Shown piece by piece: positions 12,244 through 21,324 of a stretch of 35,880 nt of DNA. The first letter of the stretch is position 1; each line of letters starts with the position of its first letter. The notes beneath the pieces were generated by a model. That model saw nothing but the letters and a program-made list of their open reading frames with translations. It did not search any database and was not told the DNA's origin. Source of the stretch: a virus; IMG/VR virus record IMGVR_UViG_3300024344_000056, positions 1-35,880 of that record. One strand, written 5' to 3'. A program made the position numbers and the translations under genes.

Positions 12244-13030
12244 AGACTACGTTAGAGACTTAGACTTATCTGATGGTGAAGCTATTAGATCGGATTGTCC
12301 TATATGTAATAGTAGAAATACATTTACTGCTACAAAAAATGACGGCACTGTGTTGTATAACTGTTACAAATTAAGTTGTTCTTTAGCTACAGGTTTTGTA
12401 TCTATAAATCTGACTGCTGACGAGGTAGCCTCTCGTTTATCAGAACTAAAAGAGACTAAAAAAGAATCAGTACCGACATTCAATATACCAGAGTACATTA
12501 CTTTTCCTGAGAAATCACAGACTAACTACCACAGATTTGTTTCTAGATGGGGATTAGAGAGTGAGTATAAAGATGTTATGTACGATGTAAAAGATGAACG
12601 TGCTGTGTTTTTGATACGAGATAAGCATAGAAAGTTAATAGATGCTATTGGTAGATCACTTAATGGTGCTATGCCAAAGTGGTATAGGTACACAGGTAGT
12701 GCAGATGTCTATACTAGATGTATGGGTGAGCCTAACGGTGTAGTAGTTATTGTTGAAGATATTATAAGTGCTATTACTATTGCTAAAGTGCGACCTAATG
12801 TCACAGGTATGGCTATACTTGGTACTAATATTAATCACACACACATGGAATACTTAGAAGACTATAACAAAATTATAGTAGCACTTGATCCTGATGCTAC
12901 AAATAAAAGTATCGAATACAGAAAGGAAATCCAATCTTGGACAGGCATTGACACTATGGCGATGATGTTGCAGGATGATATAAAATATAAAACCGAAGAA
13001 GACCTATTAAAATTAAAGGAGTATACATAA
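12227..13030 (+). CDS. DNA primase (zinc finger and Toprim)
   Basis: A 267-residue primase with GAAAGGAG before ATG 12227. An N-terminal zinc ribbon has C24 and C27 (SDCPICNS) and C46 and C51 (YNCYKLSC). The Toprim domain has VVVIVEDIISA (E177) and VALDPDAT (D221, D223). It makes RNA primers for the adjacent helicase and polymerase. In T7 the primase and helicase are one protein; here they are two adjacent genes whose stop and start overlap (TAATG at 13028-13032). It is shorter than bacterial DnaG and lacks its C-terminal domain. Confidence 0.9.
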   Translation: MTMNIKDYVRDLDLSDGEAIRSDCPICNSRNTFTATKNDGTVLYNCYKLSCSLATGFVSINLTADEVASRLSELKETKKESVPTFNIPEYITFPEKSQTNYHRFVSRWGLESEYKDVMYDVKDERAVFLIRDKHRKLIDAIGRSLNGAMPKWYRYTGSADVYTRCMGEPNGVVVIVEDIISAITIAKVRPNVTGMAILGTNINHTHMEYLEDYNKIIVALDPDATNKSIEYRKEIQSWTGIDTMAMMLQDDIKYKTEEDLLKLKEYT

Positions 13031-14259
13031 TGATGCACGAACTTGCCCTAATTAGAACCATGATGGATAAAGAATTTTATGATGACCACAAAGGCATAAG
13101 GTTTCCAGATAAGTTATTTGGAAAAGACTTACGTAAGATAAAGCAGACTCTTGAGTACGCTATGGAAAAGTATGAGAAGTCTTTGACTACAGCTACACTT
13201 GAAGCTTTATTCTACGCAAACAATGGAACAATGACTACTGCAAACAAAGAAGTCTTCAGGGATCTGTTTAGAAAGATAGATAGGGAGAAGCCTTTGAGCA
13301 AAGACATAGCTACAGATGTTCTGTCTAAATTGTTTCAACGAGTAGTAGGAGAAGAGGTTGCCAACATTGGGCTAGACTACGTAAATGGTAAGTTGCACAG
13401 CATGGAAGCATTACGTAATATAATCTCTAGCTATCAAGATGACTTCATGCCTAACCTCAAGGTTGAATGGGATGACATTAGCATGGATACGCTACTCAAA
13501 ATGAACCAACAACAAGCACAATGGAAGTTTAATATTCCTAGCCTTGGTCGCAGAATTGAAGGTGTGAGTGGGGGCCATTTAATTATGGTAGGTGCAAGAC
13601 CTAACACAGGAAAGACAAGCTTCCATGCCTCTCTTATAGCCTCTGAAGGTGGCTTCGCTTCTCAAGGTGCAAAGTGTATGGTGTTAGTCAATGAAGAATC
13701 ATATGATAGAGTAGGTGAAAGGTACATGAATGCAGCTACAGGAATGACAAGTAAACAGATCGTAGCTAACCCACTTAAAGCCGCACAAAAGTATAACCCT
13801 GTACTTGATCAACTGGTTCTAAAAGATACCACTGGTAAAACGATGGAGTGGGTTGAAGCTGTCATCAAAGGATACAAGCCAGACATAGTTGTACTCGACA
13901 TGGGTGATAAGTTTGCAGCACGTACTAGTGACAAGTCTGATGTGTATCTAAAAGATGCCGCTATTCATGCACGTAACATAGCCAAGCAGTATGGTTGTGC
14001 TATCTTCTATATGTCACAGCTATCTGCATCCGCACAGAATGTTGTCAACGTAGATCAGTCCATGCTTGAAGGTAGTAAGACAGGTAAAGCCGCAGAGACA
14101 GACCTGATGATACTTATATCAATGAACAGAGTAGACTACGATAGTGGAGACAAAGATCCAGAAAGGCACTTGATTATATCTAAAAATAAGTTACAAGGTG
14201 GGTGGCATGGTCGTATAACAGTTGAGTTAGATGGAGAAACAGCTAGGTACTCAGCATAG
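13030..14259 (+). CDS. DnaB-like replicative helicase
   Basis: A 409-residue ATPase that would unwind the replication fork as a hexamer. The N-terminal 160 residues are helical, as in DnaB-type N-domains. The RecA-like core has SGGHLIMVGARPNTGKTS (Walker A, 180-197), the catalytic Glu segment LVNEES (219-224), Walker B PDIVVLDMGD (284-293) and a sensor strand IFYMSQLSASAQ (325-336, Q330). It ends with the typical DLMILI and SKNKLQGG segments. Preceded by AAAGGAG and coupled to the primase. Confidence 0.92.
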   Translation: MMHELALIRTMMDKEFYDDHKGIRFPDKLFGKDLRKIKQTLEYAMEKYEKSLTTATLEALFYANNGTMTTANKEVFRDLFRKIDREKPLSKDIATDVLSKLFQRVVGEEVANIGLDYVNGKLHSMEALRNIISSYQDDFMPNLKVEWDDISMDTLLKMNQQQAQWKFNIPSLGRRIEGVSGGHLIMVGARPNTGKTSFHASLIASEGGFASQGAKCMVLVNEESYDRVGERYMNAATGMTSKQIVANPLKAAQKYNPVLDQLVLKDTTGKTMEWVEAVIKGYKPDIVVLDMGDKFAARTSDKSDVYLKDAAIHARNIAKQYGCAIFYMSQLSASAQNVVNVDQSMLEGSKTGKAAETDLMILISMNRVDYDSGDKDPERHLIISKNKLQGGWHGRITVELDGETARYSA

Positions 14260-14272
14260 AGAGGAAATAATA

Positions 14273-16321
14273 ATGAGACTAGTATTAGACGTAGAAAACA
14301 CAATAACAAAACGAGGAGGAAAGCTACACCTTGATCCCTTTGAACCTACTAATACATTGACACAGGTAGGAATACAAAACTTAGATAACTCTGATGAGCA
14401 GTACGTTATGACGTTTGATCACGTTGAGTATCAAGACATATCAGGTGACAGGGCAAGACAACTACAAGCTGTGTTAGATAATGCTACTCTAGTGGTAATG
14501 CACAACGCACAACACGACTTGATGTGGCTGTGGGCTAGTGGGTTTAAGTATGATGGTGACATATATGACACAATGTTAGCTGAATATGTACTACTTAGGG
14601 GTCAAAAACGTCCTCTGAGCCTTGAGGCGTGTGCAGAGTATCGTGAATTAGATCATCAGAAGGACGACACACTCAAGAAATACTACAAAGATGGGTATAA
14701 TACGAATGAGATACCTATAAAAGAACTAGATCACTACCTAAGATGTGACTTAAATGCCACTGCGTCACTATATCACAGTATAGAAAAGGACTACAATACT
14801 GCGGAAAGTCAGACGCTACACAACATAAGAGACATAACATTCAAGGTATGTAAGACACTCACTCGTATGTACATGAATGGTATAAAGATTGATGCAGATG
14901 TCTTGCGTAGTGTACGCAAAGAGTTTGAGGATGAGAAGGTAGCTATAGAGAATAGACTGAATGTTACTGTACGTAAATACATGGGTGACACACCAATCAA
15001 TCTCAACAGTGGTGAACAAATGTCTAAGGTGTTATTTAGTCGCACCCCTATTGATAAAAAAACATGGGTAGATACATTTGAGTCTATATCACCTGAAGAG
15101 TTTAAAGATACACTTAAAGATTATACTAAGGTTCTTAGCAAAACTAAAGCTAAGATGTGTTTAAAGTGTAATGGTAAAGGTAAAGTATTTAAAATAAAGA
15201 AGGATGGTAGTAACTTTAAAAAGCCTAGTGGTTGTCCTGACTGTAATGCAAAAGGATATTTACTGTTAGACACAGGAGTTGTAGCAGGGTTTAAGTTATC
15301 ACCTAGAGATAAGTCGTGGGTCAACGCTAATGGTTTCAAGACAGGCAAAGATAGTATGGATGTACTCATAAGCACAGCACGTAACAACAATCTGAATGAG
15401 GCAGTCTTATTTATACAAGACGTTAAGAGGTTGTCTGCACTTACATCGTACTTATCTACATTCGTAGAGGGTATTAGTATCTTCACTAAGCCTGATGGTT
15501 TACTTCACGTTGGACTGACACAACACGTATCAGCTACAGGTAGGTTTAGTGGACGCAATCCGAATATGCAAAATATGCCTCGTGGTGGTACATTCCCTGT
15601 AAAAAAAGTATTTGTATCACGATGGGAAGGTGGACACATCTTAGAGGCTGACTTTGCACAGCTAGAGTTTCGTGTAGCCGCACATCTATCTGAAGATAAG
15701 ACAGCCATTGATGAGATTAACACAGGGTTTGATGTGCATAGTTATACAGCTAAAGTTATAACTGATGCAGGTCAGAAGACATCACGCCAAGAAGCGAAGG
15801 CTCATACATTTGCTCCTCTCTTTGGGGCTAGTGGTTACGGAAGGAGCAGAGCAGAGGCCGCATACTATACACACTTCAATGAAAAGTATGTAGGTATCTC
15901 TGCATGGCACAAGTCTCTCGCTAAAGAGGTACTCGCTACAGGTAAAATTACTAACGAATCAGGTAGGCAGTACGCTTTTCCTGATGCACAACGCAGGGCA
16001 GGTGGTAAGGTAACTCACTTTACTATGATTAAGAACTACCCTGTACAAGGATTAGCTACTGCAGACATTGTACCTGTAGTAGTTATAGAACTAGAAGAAA
16101 GACTAAGACCGCTACAGTCTTGTCTTGTTAACACAGTACACGACTCAGCAGTAGTTGATGTACACCCAAACGAGAAGGAGTATGTATTACAAATAATAAA
16201 TGACTTAAACAAAGACCTAGATAATATAATACAAGAAGCCTACGATATTGAGTTGTGTGTACCTATGCTACTAGAAGCAAAAATAGGTAATAACTGGCTT
16301 GACACCGTAGACGTAATATAG
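14273..16321 (+). CDS. polA: Family A DNA polymerase with DnaJ-like zinc finger
   Basis: A 682-residue replicative polymerase; ATG 14273 follows GAGGAAATAATA. 3'-5' exonuclease: LDVEN (D6, E8), HNAQHD (N78, D82), HYLRCD (Y155, D159). Between the domains, CLKCNGKGK (C296, C299) and GCPDCNAKG (C321, C324) form a DnaJ-type zinc finger, a trait reported for SAR116 phage HMO-2011. Polymerase: motif A ADFAQLEFR (D460, E465), motif B RQEAKAHTFAPLFG (R505, K509, F513, F517), motif C TVHDSAVV (H623, D624), with Ser where HDE is usual. F513 aligns with E. coli Phe762. There is no 5'-3' exonuclease domain, as in T7. Confidence 0.95.
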   Translation: MRLVLDVENTITKRGGKLHLDPFEPTNTLTQVGIQNLDNSDEQYVMTFDHVEYQDISGDRARQLQAVLDNATLVVMHNAQHDLMWLWASGFKYDGDIYDTMLAEYVLLRGQKRPLSLEACAEYRELDHQKDDTLKKYYKDGYNTNEIPIKELDHYLRCDLNATASLYHSIEKDYNTAESQTLHNIRDITFKVCKTLTRMYMNGIKIDADVLRSVRKEFEDEKVAIENRLNVTVRKYMGDTPINLNSGEQMSKVLFSRTPIDKKTWVDTFESISPEEFKDTLKDYTKVLSKTKAKMCLKCNGKGKVFKIKKDGSNFKKPSGCPDCNAKGYLLLDTGVVAGFKLSPRDKSWVNANGFKTGKDSMDVLISTARNNNLNEAVLFIQDVKRLSALTSYLSTFVEGISIFTKPDGLLHVGLTQHVSATGRFSGRNPNMQNMPRGGTFPVKKVFVSRWEGGHILEADFAQLEFRVAAHLSEDKTAIDEINTGFDVHSYTAKVITDAGQKTSRQEAKAHTFAPLFGASGYGRSRAEAAYYTHFNEKYVGISAWHKSLAKEVLATGKITNESGRQYAFPDAQRRAGGKVTHFTMIKNYPVQGLATADIVPVVVIELEERLRPLQSCLVNTVHDSAVVDVHPNEKEYVLQIINDLNKDLDNIIQEAYDIELCVPMLLEAKIGNNWLDTVDVI

Positions 16322-16328
16322 TAAAACT

Positions 16329-16347
16329 ATAAGTTCTTATAACTTAT
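16329..16347 (+). other. Hairpin before the ssDNA-binding protein gene
   Basis: ATAAGTT (16329-16335) pairs with AACTTAT (16341-16347) around a 5-base loop, in the only gap of note in the replication block, just upstream of its ribosome site (AAAGG). It may be an RNA processing or stability site. Confidence 0.4.
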
Positions 16348-16362
16348 GAAAGGTAAGATAAT

Positions 16363-17268
16363 ATGTCTAAAGAAATAACAGTACCCACCGAAAATGGAAT
16401 GTCTATGTCACAAATGATGGGCATATCCGTAGGGGAAGGTGGTAAAAAATCCTCTAATCTAGCTCGACTAACTCAGATACACTCAGATATTATGGGTACA
16501 AAAGAGGTAGACGGTAAGCCTATGAAGATAGTAGTAATACCTTCTGGCTCATACAAGTTAGACTTAGGTGACGGAAAGTTAGGCTACAGTGTTAACCCAT
16601 CTGTCCGAATATTTGCTATACGTCAGCAATGGACACGTTGGGACAGTGAGTCTAGTCAGATGCAAAAGACTGTTCTGTCTATTGATCTAAAAGGAGATCT
16701 TAAAGATAACACAGGGGGCTTCAATATAGGAAGACCTACAGGTTATGTTAAAGATTGGGAAGGGCTACCGCAAGCTACCAAAGAACTAATGCGACAAGTA
16801 AAGAAAACTAAAGTAGTCTTTGGCACTGTAAATTTAACTGATGCAGTCGATTCAGAAGGTAATTCTTTGTCTGATGTAGGTAATGACATCCCTTTTGTTC
16901 TAGACATAAAGAACAGAGATAGTATCAAAGCAATAGACAATGCAGTAAAAGCAGTGCAAAGATTAAATGCTCTGCCTATACAGTATCATCTATCTTTAAC
17001 AGCACAGGAACATACATTACCAACAGGTAATACTTATGCGTCTATGGTTATTGATGTAGGAGATAAAGTAGACATCTCTGAATCAGATAACGATATACTC
17101 AAAGGGTTCTTTGATTGGATATCTTGGTCCAATAGTTATGTTGTTGAACAGTGGGCTACCAAAAACGGTGGTGGTGCATCTGAAGGAATGTCTGAGATTG
17201 TATCTAAGGCTATGAACAAAGACCTTGACGATTCTGACTTTGTTGAAGTTGAAGGGGTAGGTGTATAA
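16363..17268 (+). CDS. Putative single-stranded DNA-binding protein
   Basis: A 301-residue protein between polymerase and exonuclease genes. The core is beta-rich (GYSVNPSVRIFAIRQQWTRW, KTVLSIDLKGDL) and the C-terminus is acidic (NKDLDDSDFVEVEG), the layout of phage ssDNA-binding proteins such as T7 gp2.5, whose acidic tail contacts polymerase and helicase. It is longer than gp2.5, and I see no sequence likeness to it. Position and tail are the main support. The stop overlaps the next start (TAATG). Confidence 0.5.
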   Translation: MSKEITVPTENGMSMSQMMGISVGEGGKKSSNLARLTQIHSDIMGTKEVDGKPMKIVVIPSGSYKLDLGDGKLGYSVNPSVRIFAIRQQWTRWDSESSQMQKTVLSIDLKGDLKDNTGGFNIGRPTGYVKDWEGLPQATKELMRQVKKTKVVFGTVNLTDAVDSEGNSLSDVGNDIPFVLDIKNRDSIKAIDNAVKAVQRLNALPIQYHLSLTAQEHTLPTGNTYASMVIDVGDKVDISESDNDILKGFFDWISWSNSYVVEQWATKNGGGASEGMSEIVSKAMNKDLDDSDFVEVEGVGV

Positions 17269-18128
17269 TGGAACATCCTGCTGAACTATCTGTCTATTCT
17301 TTTTTAGCTAAAGCTATGGCTGGAGAAGCTTCTGTATCCAAAGATATTATGGATCAGGTAGCAACAGATGTATCTAATGCGTTAGACAAGCAGTTCAATG
17401 GGAAGCCTAGAGATGAGTTTAAACTTAGGATGTCTAATGTAGGGCGTCCTAAGTGCCAACTCTGGTTTGAGAAGAATGACCCTAAGGATAAGACTCCGTT
17501 TCCACCACACTTCCTAATGAATATGTTGTTAGGTGATATAGTGGAGGCTGTCTTTAAGGGTTTACTTCGGGCTTCTGGTGTCCAGTTTGAAGACAATGAC
17601 AACGTCACCTTAAAGTTAGGTGATGATAAAGAGATACAAGGAGAGTATGACTTAGTCTTAGACGGTAAAGTTGACGACATAAAGTCTGCATCCCCTTGGT
17701 CATACAACAATAAGTTTGTGAACTTAGAAACTCTACAGCAAGGTGACAGCTTCGGTTACATACCTCAACTTGTAGGGTACGCTAAAGGAGCAGACAAAGA
17801 TGTTGGAGGTTGGTGGGTAGTCAATAAAGGAACAGGTCAATTCAAATATGTTAATGCTTCATCTGTAAATACTAAAGAAGTAATTGATAACATTGAAGAA
17901 ACTTATGACTACATACACAATGATGAACCATTTAAGCGTTGCTTTGAAGCAGTAGAAGAAACATTCTATAAAAAAGCTACAGGTAATAAAAAACTGTGTA
18001 CTGAATGTGGATTCTGTTCATACAAACATAAGTGTTGGCCTACGTTAAAGACACAGCCTTCACTCGTATCAACTGCCAGAGAAAAACCAATGATAGACTA
18101 CGTACAAATAGGAAAGGAAGTAGCATGA
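17268..18128 (+). CDS. Cas4/RecB-like exonuclease with Fe-S cluster motif
   Basis: A 286-residue PD-(D/E)XK nuclease. GEYDLVLDGKVDDIKS gives D128, D137 and K139 of the active site, followed by a Gln-rich helix (QLVGYAKG). C63 in RPKCQLWF together with C247, C250 and C256 (C-x2-C-x5-C) matches the four-Cys 4Fe-4S arrangement of Cas4 and AddB nucleases. It probably degrades DNA ends for recombination or host DNA recycling, the part played by gp6 in T7. The start overlaps the previous stop; the end overlaps the next start (ATGA). Confidence 0.85.
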   Translation: MEHPAELSVYSFLAKAMAGEASVSKDIMDQVATDVSNALDKQFNGKPRDEFKLRMSNVGRPKCQLWFEKNDPKDKTPFPPHFLMNMLLGDIVEAVFKGLLRASGVQFEDNDNVTLKLGDDKEIQGEYDLVLDGKVDDIKSASPWSYNNKFVNLETLQQGDSFGYIPQLVGYAKGADKDVGGWWVVNKGTGQFKYVNASSVNTKEVIDNIEETYDYIHNDEPFKRCFEAVEETFYKKATGNKKLCTECGFCSYKHKCWPTLKTQPSLVSTAREKPMIDYVQIGKEVA

Positions 18129-18340
18129 CATCAATTACAATAGATAATGTAAGACATGAAGAGGCTGATTTAACTGATGATCAAAAGAAGTTAGTGCAAG
18201 AGGTTCAGATAAACCAGAATGCTATAACTTTACTTGACCATCAACTTAACTGTCTTAAAGCAGCAGGCACAGTAAAACTCGCAGAGCTAAGAAAGATACT
18301 GAAGCCTGTTGAAGAAAAGACAGATGCCAAAACCTCGTAG
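18125..18340 (+). CDS. Small helical protein (DUF6447-like at best)
   Basis: ATG 18125 overlaps the previous stop and has AGGAAAGGAAG upstream. A 71-residue product begins with a short strand (MTSITIDNVRHEEADLTDD) and continues as a helix (LDHQLNCLKAAGTVKLAELR). The layout recalls small phage proteins of the DUF6447 type, a weak match. It overlaps the resolvase gene by 17 bases. Confidence 0.55.
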   Translation: MTSITIDNVRHEEADLTDDQKKLVQEVQINQNAITLLDHQLNCLKAAGTVKLAELRKILKPVEEKTDAKTS

Positions 18341-18767
18341 GCACAGTGCATATAGATATCGTAGCGGTCTTGAGAAAGAGATCGCTGCGTTCTTACAAGA
18401 GGTTCAAACCAAAGTAAGATACGAGCAACTTAAAGTTGAGTGGGAAGATTTGAGGTATCGTACCTACACACCAGACTTTTTGTTAGACAACGGAATTATA
18501 ATAGAAAGCAAAGGTATCTTTGATTCTGAAGATAGGCACAAGCACAACTGTATACGCCAACAACATCCAGAGTTAGACATTAGATTTATATTTAGTAATG
18601 CAAAAGCAAAGCTTTACAAAGGTTCTAAAAGTACGTATACAGATTGGTGTGAGAAGAATAATTTTAAATACGCTCACAGGGTTATACCTGAAGAGTGGTT
18701 AAAAGAAACAGGCAAACTAATTAAACATAAACGAATAGTACTAAAGACTGAAAGGAAAGATAAATGA
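18324..18767 (+). CDS. T7 endonuclease I family Holliday junction resolvase
   Basis: A 147-residue protein (T7 gp3 has 149) that would cut branched DNA before packaging and help degrade host DNA. The likeness to T7 endonuclease I is clear throughout: SGLEKEIAAFL (E17), YTPDFLLDNGIIIESKG with catalytic D51, E61 and K63, then RQQHPELDIRFIFSN and KLYKGSKSTY, and HRVIPEEWLKE. ATG 18324 fits the family's N-terminus; an in-frame TTG at 18309 is less likely. Its stop overlaps the next start (ATGA). Confidence 0.95.
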   Translation: MPKPRRHSAYRYRSGLEKEIAAFLQEVQTKVRYEQLKVEWEDLRYRTYTPDFLLDNGIIIESKGIFDSEDRHKHNCIRQQHPELDIRFIFSNAKAKLYKGSKSTYTDWCEKNNFKYAHRVIPEEWLKETGKLIKHKRIVLKTERKDK

Positions 18768-19045
18768 GTGTAGATGTACCTAAATATCTATCAGGAAAGA
18801 AAAAAGAAGAGGACATAATAAAAGAACCCTCTCACTATACTCGTTACGCTATAGAGCCAGTAATATTTATAATGCAGAATGGGTTCACTTTTGAGATTGG
18901 TAATATAATTAAGTACGCTAGTCGTGCAGGATACAAAATATATGAAGGTATGGATGCAGTAGAGTCAGAGATAACAGACTTAGAAAAGATTAGACGCTAT
19001 GCAGAGATGCGTATCAATGTACTACAAGGTAAAGATGTGCTATGA
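18764..19045 (+). CDS. DUF3310 protein (SaV-like nucleotide metabolism)
   Basis: A 93-residue protein with the DUF3310 pattern: PSHYTRYAIEPVIFI, FEIGNIIKYASRAG, then a helix with EITDLEKIRRY. The family is common next to phage nucleotide genes, and a member has been linked to nucleotide kinase activity. It lies between the resolvase and the MazG/RNR genes, which fits a role in dNTP supply. Coupled on both sides by ATGA overlaps. Confidence 0.85.
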   Translation: MSVDVPKYLSGKKKEEDIIKEPSHYTRYAIEPVIFIMQNGFTFEIGNIIKYASRAGYKIYEGMDAVESEITDLEKIRRYAEMRINVLQGKDVL

Positions 19046-19206
19046 AATCTTTCACTGTTACATTTAAAATTGAAGTAGACGAAGAAGCTAACATACTTTC
19101 TTTGTATGAGGGTGGACACGAACAAGATGTAAGAGAACTCGTAGAGAGTGTATTCTACGATGTTGATGATATAGTTATAACTAATATAAAAATACAAGAA
19201 AGGTAA
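19042..19206 (+). CDS. 54-residue acidic protein
   Basis: ATG 19042 overlaps the previous stop. The product has a strand-helix-strand form (KSFTVTFKIEVDEEANILS, then DVRELVESVFYD, then IVITNIKIQER). Small proteins of this type recur between phage metabolic genes. Function unknown. Confidence 0.6.
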   Translation: MKSFTVTFKIEVDEEANILSLYEGGHEQDVRELVESVFYDVDDIVITNIKIQER

Positions 19207-19210
19207 GAAT

Positions 19211-19594
19211 ATGGTAACACACGAGGAGCTACAAAAGATGGGGTACTTTGATAGTAAGTTAGATGTAAACGATACAACAGATCAGTTCACTGCTTACAGT
19301 GAGTGGGTAGAGAACATGATTATTACACCACCAGAAAAAAGACTATTTGAAAATCTATTTGGTTTGATGAGTGAAGCAGGTGAAGTTGCAGGTAAGATGC
19401 AGAAGACTATACGTGATGCTAAGTCTGTGTCAAAAGCTGACATGGTCAAAGAGTTAGGTGACGTAATATTCTACGCTACAGCTATAGCTAATGCATATAA
19501 GAGTTCACTCAAAGAAGTTATAGAAGTAAACATGGACAAGCTAAACAATCGTAAGAGACAAGGTAAAATTAAAGGAAGCGGAGACAACAGATAA
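19211..19594 (+). CDS. mazG: MazG-like NTP pyrophosphohydrolase
   Basis: A 127-residue all-helical protein. The Mg-binding motif EAGE (E55, E58) followed by ELGD (E81, D84) is the EXXE...EXXD signature of MazG enzymes, which hydrolyse (d)NTPs to monophosphates. Phage MazG has been proposed to alter host (p)ppGpp or recycle dNTPs. The single domain is the usual phage form. It abuts the RNR gene, sharing its last base with the RNR start. Confidence 0.88.
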   Translation: MVTHEELQKMGYFDSKLDVNDTTDQFTAYSEWVENMIITPPEKRLFENLFGLMSEAGEVAGKMQKTIRDAKSVSKADMVKELGDVIFYATAIANAYKSSLKEVIEVNMDKLNNRKRQGKIKGSGDNR

Positions 19595-21324
19595 TGCAAT
19601 ACAGATCTAACTTAAACCCTATGCTGAGATCTAAATTCTCAGAAGACATATTCAACCATAAGTACAGACATGACGGAGCAGAAACGTGGGCGGCATTAGC
19701 TCACACTCTTGTAGAAGATGTATGTAAATCACCTCAAGTTGTAGTTTCGCCTGACATCTCAACAGGTAGCCAAGATGCTTACCTATCTAAAGAAGATAGA
19801 CAACAGCTAGAAGAATACATTAGAGATATGAAGTTTATTCCCGGTGGTCGTTACTTGTACTACGCAGGTAGACTGAACAAGTTCTTTAACAACTGTTACC
19901 TTCTTAAAGCTGAAGAAGATACACGAGAAGACTGGGCTAACCTATCTTGGAAGTCAGAGAGTTGTCTGATGACAGGTGGTGGCATAGGTGTAGACTACTC
20001 TATCTACAGAGGAGAAGGCGCACCAATACAGAGGACAGGTGGCGAAGCATCTGGTCCTATACCTAAGATGAATATGATAAATGAGATTGGGAGAAGGGTG
20101 ATGCAAGGTGGCAGTAGAAGATCAGCTATCTACGCTAGTCTTAACTGGAAACATCCTGACATACATAAGTTCTTAGTGGCAAAAGATTGGGCATCAATGC
20201 CTGTCGGTAGTACAGGTAAAACTCTCTGGGATATAAAGCAAGAAGACTTTAACTTCCCTGCACCTTTAGATATGACAAATGTTTCAGTAAACTACGACAC
20301 AGAATGGTTACTTAAATACTACGAAACTGGTGCAGTGGGTCTTACGTTTGAGGCCAATGTTACACAAGCTATGAAGACAGCAGAACCCGGATTCTCATTT
20401 AACTTCTTTGATAAAGAGAATGAGACACTACGTAACGCCTGTACCGAAGTAACAAGTGAAGACGATAGTGATGTATGTAACTTGGGTTCCCTGAACTTTG
20501 GACGCATCGAAACTCTTACTGAGCTAAAGGATGTTGTACGTCTAGCCACTATGTTCCTTATCTGTGGGACATTAAAGGCACAGCTACCTTACGATAAGGT
20601 GTATAAAGTAAGATCTAAAAATAGGAGATTAGGTCTAGGCTTTATGGGTGTACACGAGTGGCTCATAAAAAAAGGATATAAATATGAGGTCACTCCTGAG
20701 TTACACCAGTGGCTTTCAGTATATAGGGGAGAGTCTGATAAAGTCTCTAAGGAGTTCTCAGAGAAGTTATCTATTACCAAACCAGTAGCGAATAGAGCTA
20801 TAGCACCTACAGGATCTATTGGCATACTAGCTGGTACATCAACAGGCATTGAGCCTATCTTTGCTGTGGCATATAAGAGGAGATATCTTAAAGGGAATAC
20901 ACGATGGGTATATCAATATGTAGTCGATAGTGCTGCACAAGAACTAATTGATCTTTACGGTATAGACCCAGAACAAGTTGAGAGTGCGCTAGACTTAGCT
21001 TCAGACTACGAAAGAAGGATAAAGTTTCAAGCTGACGTACAAGACTATGTAGATATGAGTATTAGTTCTACAATTAATCTTCCTGCTTGGGGCAGTAAAC
21101 TCAACAACGAAGATACTGTACGTGACTTTGCTTATACATTAGCAAGCTACGCTCACAGGCTACGTGGGTTTACGTGTTACCCTGATGGCAGTCGTGGTGG
21201 TCAGCCGCTTACATCTGTACCTTACAGTGAAGCAGTTGAGAAATTAGGGGAAGAGTTTGATGAACACGTAGAGACTCACGACATATGTGACATCAGTGGT
21301 CAAGGAGGTTCATGCGGAGTATGA
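19594..21324 (+). CDS. nrdJ: Class II (B12-dependent) ribonucleotide reductase
   Basis: A 576-residue enzyme that makes deoxyribonucleotides using adenosylcobalamin. Visible active-site parts: NNCYLL (C101), NACTEV (N281, C283, E285), CNLGSLN (C295), the PTGSIGILAGTSTGIEP loop, and a C-terminal redox pair (C565, C574 in CDISGQGGSC). There is no partner small-subunit gene nearby, which fits class II. It would let the phage make dNTPs with or without oxygen, but depends on host cobalamin. It is the last large gene of the replication block. Confidence 0.9.
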   Translation: MQYRSNLNPMLRSKFSEDIFNHKYRHDGAETWAALAHTLVEDVCKSPQVVVSPDISTGSQDAYLSKEDRQQLEEYIRDMKFIPGGRYLYYAGRLNKFFNNCYLLKAEEDTREDWANLSWKSESCLMTGGGIGVDYSIYRGEGAPIQRTGGEASGPIPKMNMINEIGRRVMQGGSRRSAIYASLNWKHPDIHKFLVAKDWASMPVGSTGKTLWDIKQEDFNFPAPLDMTNVSVNYDTEWLLKYYETGAVGLTFEANVTQAMKTAEPGFSFNFFDKENETLRNACTEVTSEDDSDVCNLGSLNFGRIETLTELKDVVRLATMFLICGTLKAQLPYDKVYKVRSKNRRLGLGFMGVHEWLIKKGYKYEVTPELHQWLSVYRGESDKVSKEFSEKLSITKPVANRAIAPTGSIGILAGTSTGIEPIFAVAYKRRYLKGNTRWVYQYVVDSAAQELIDLYGIDPEQVESALDLASDYERRIKFQADVQDYVDMSISSTINLPAWGSKLNNEDTVRDFAYTLASYAHRLRGFTCYPDGSRGGQPLTSVPYSEAVEKLGEEFDEHVETHDICDISGQGGSCGV

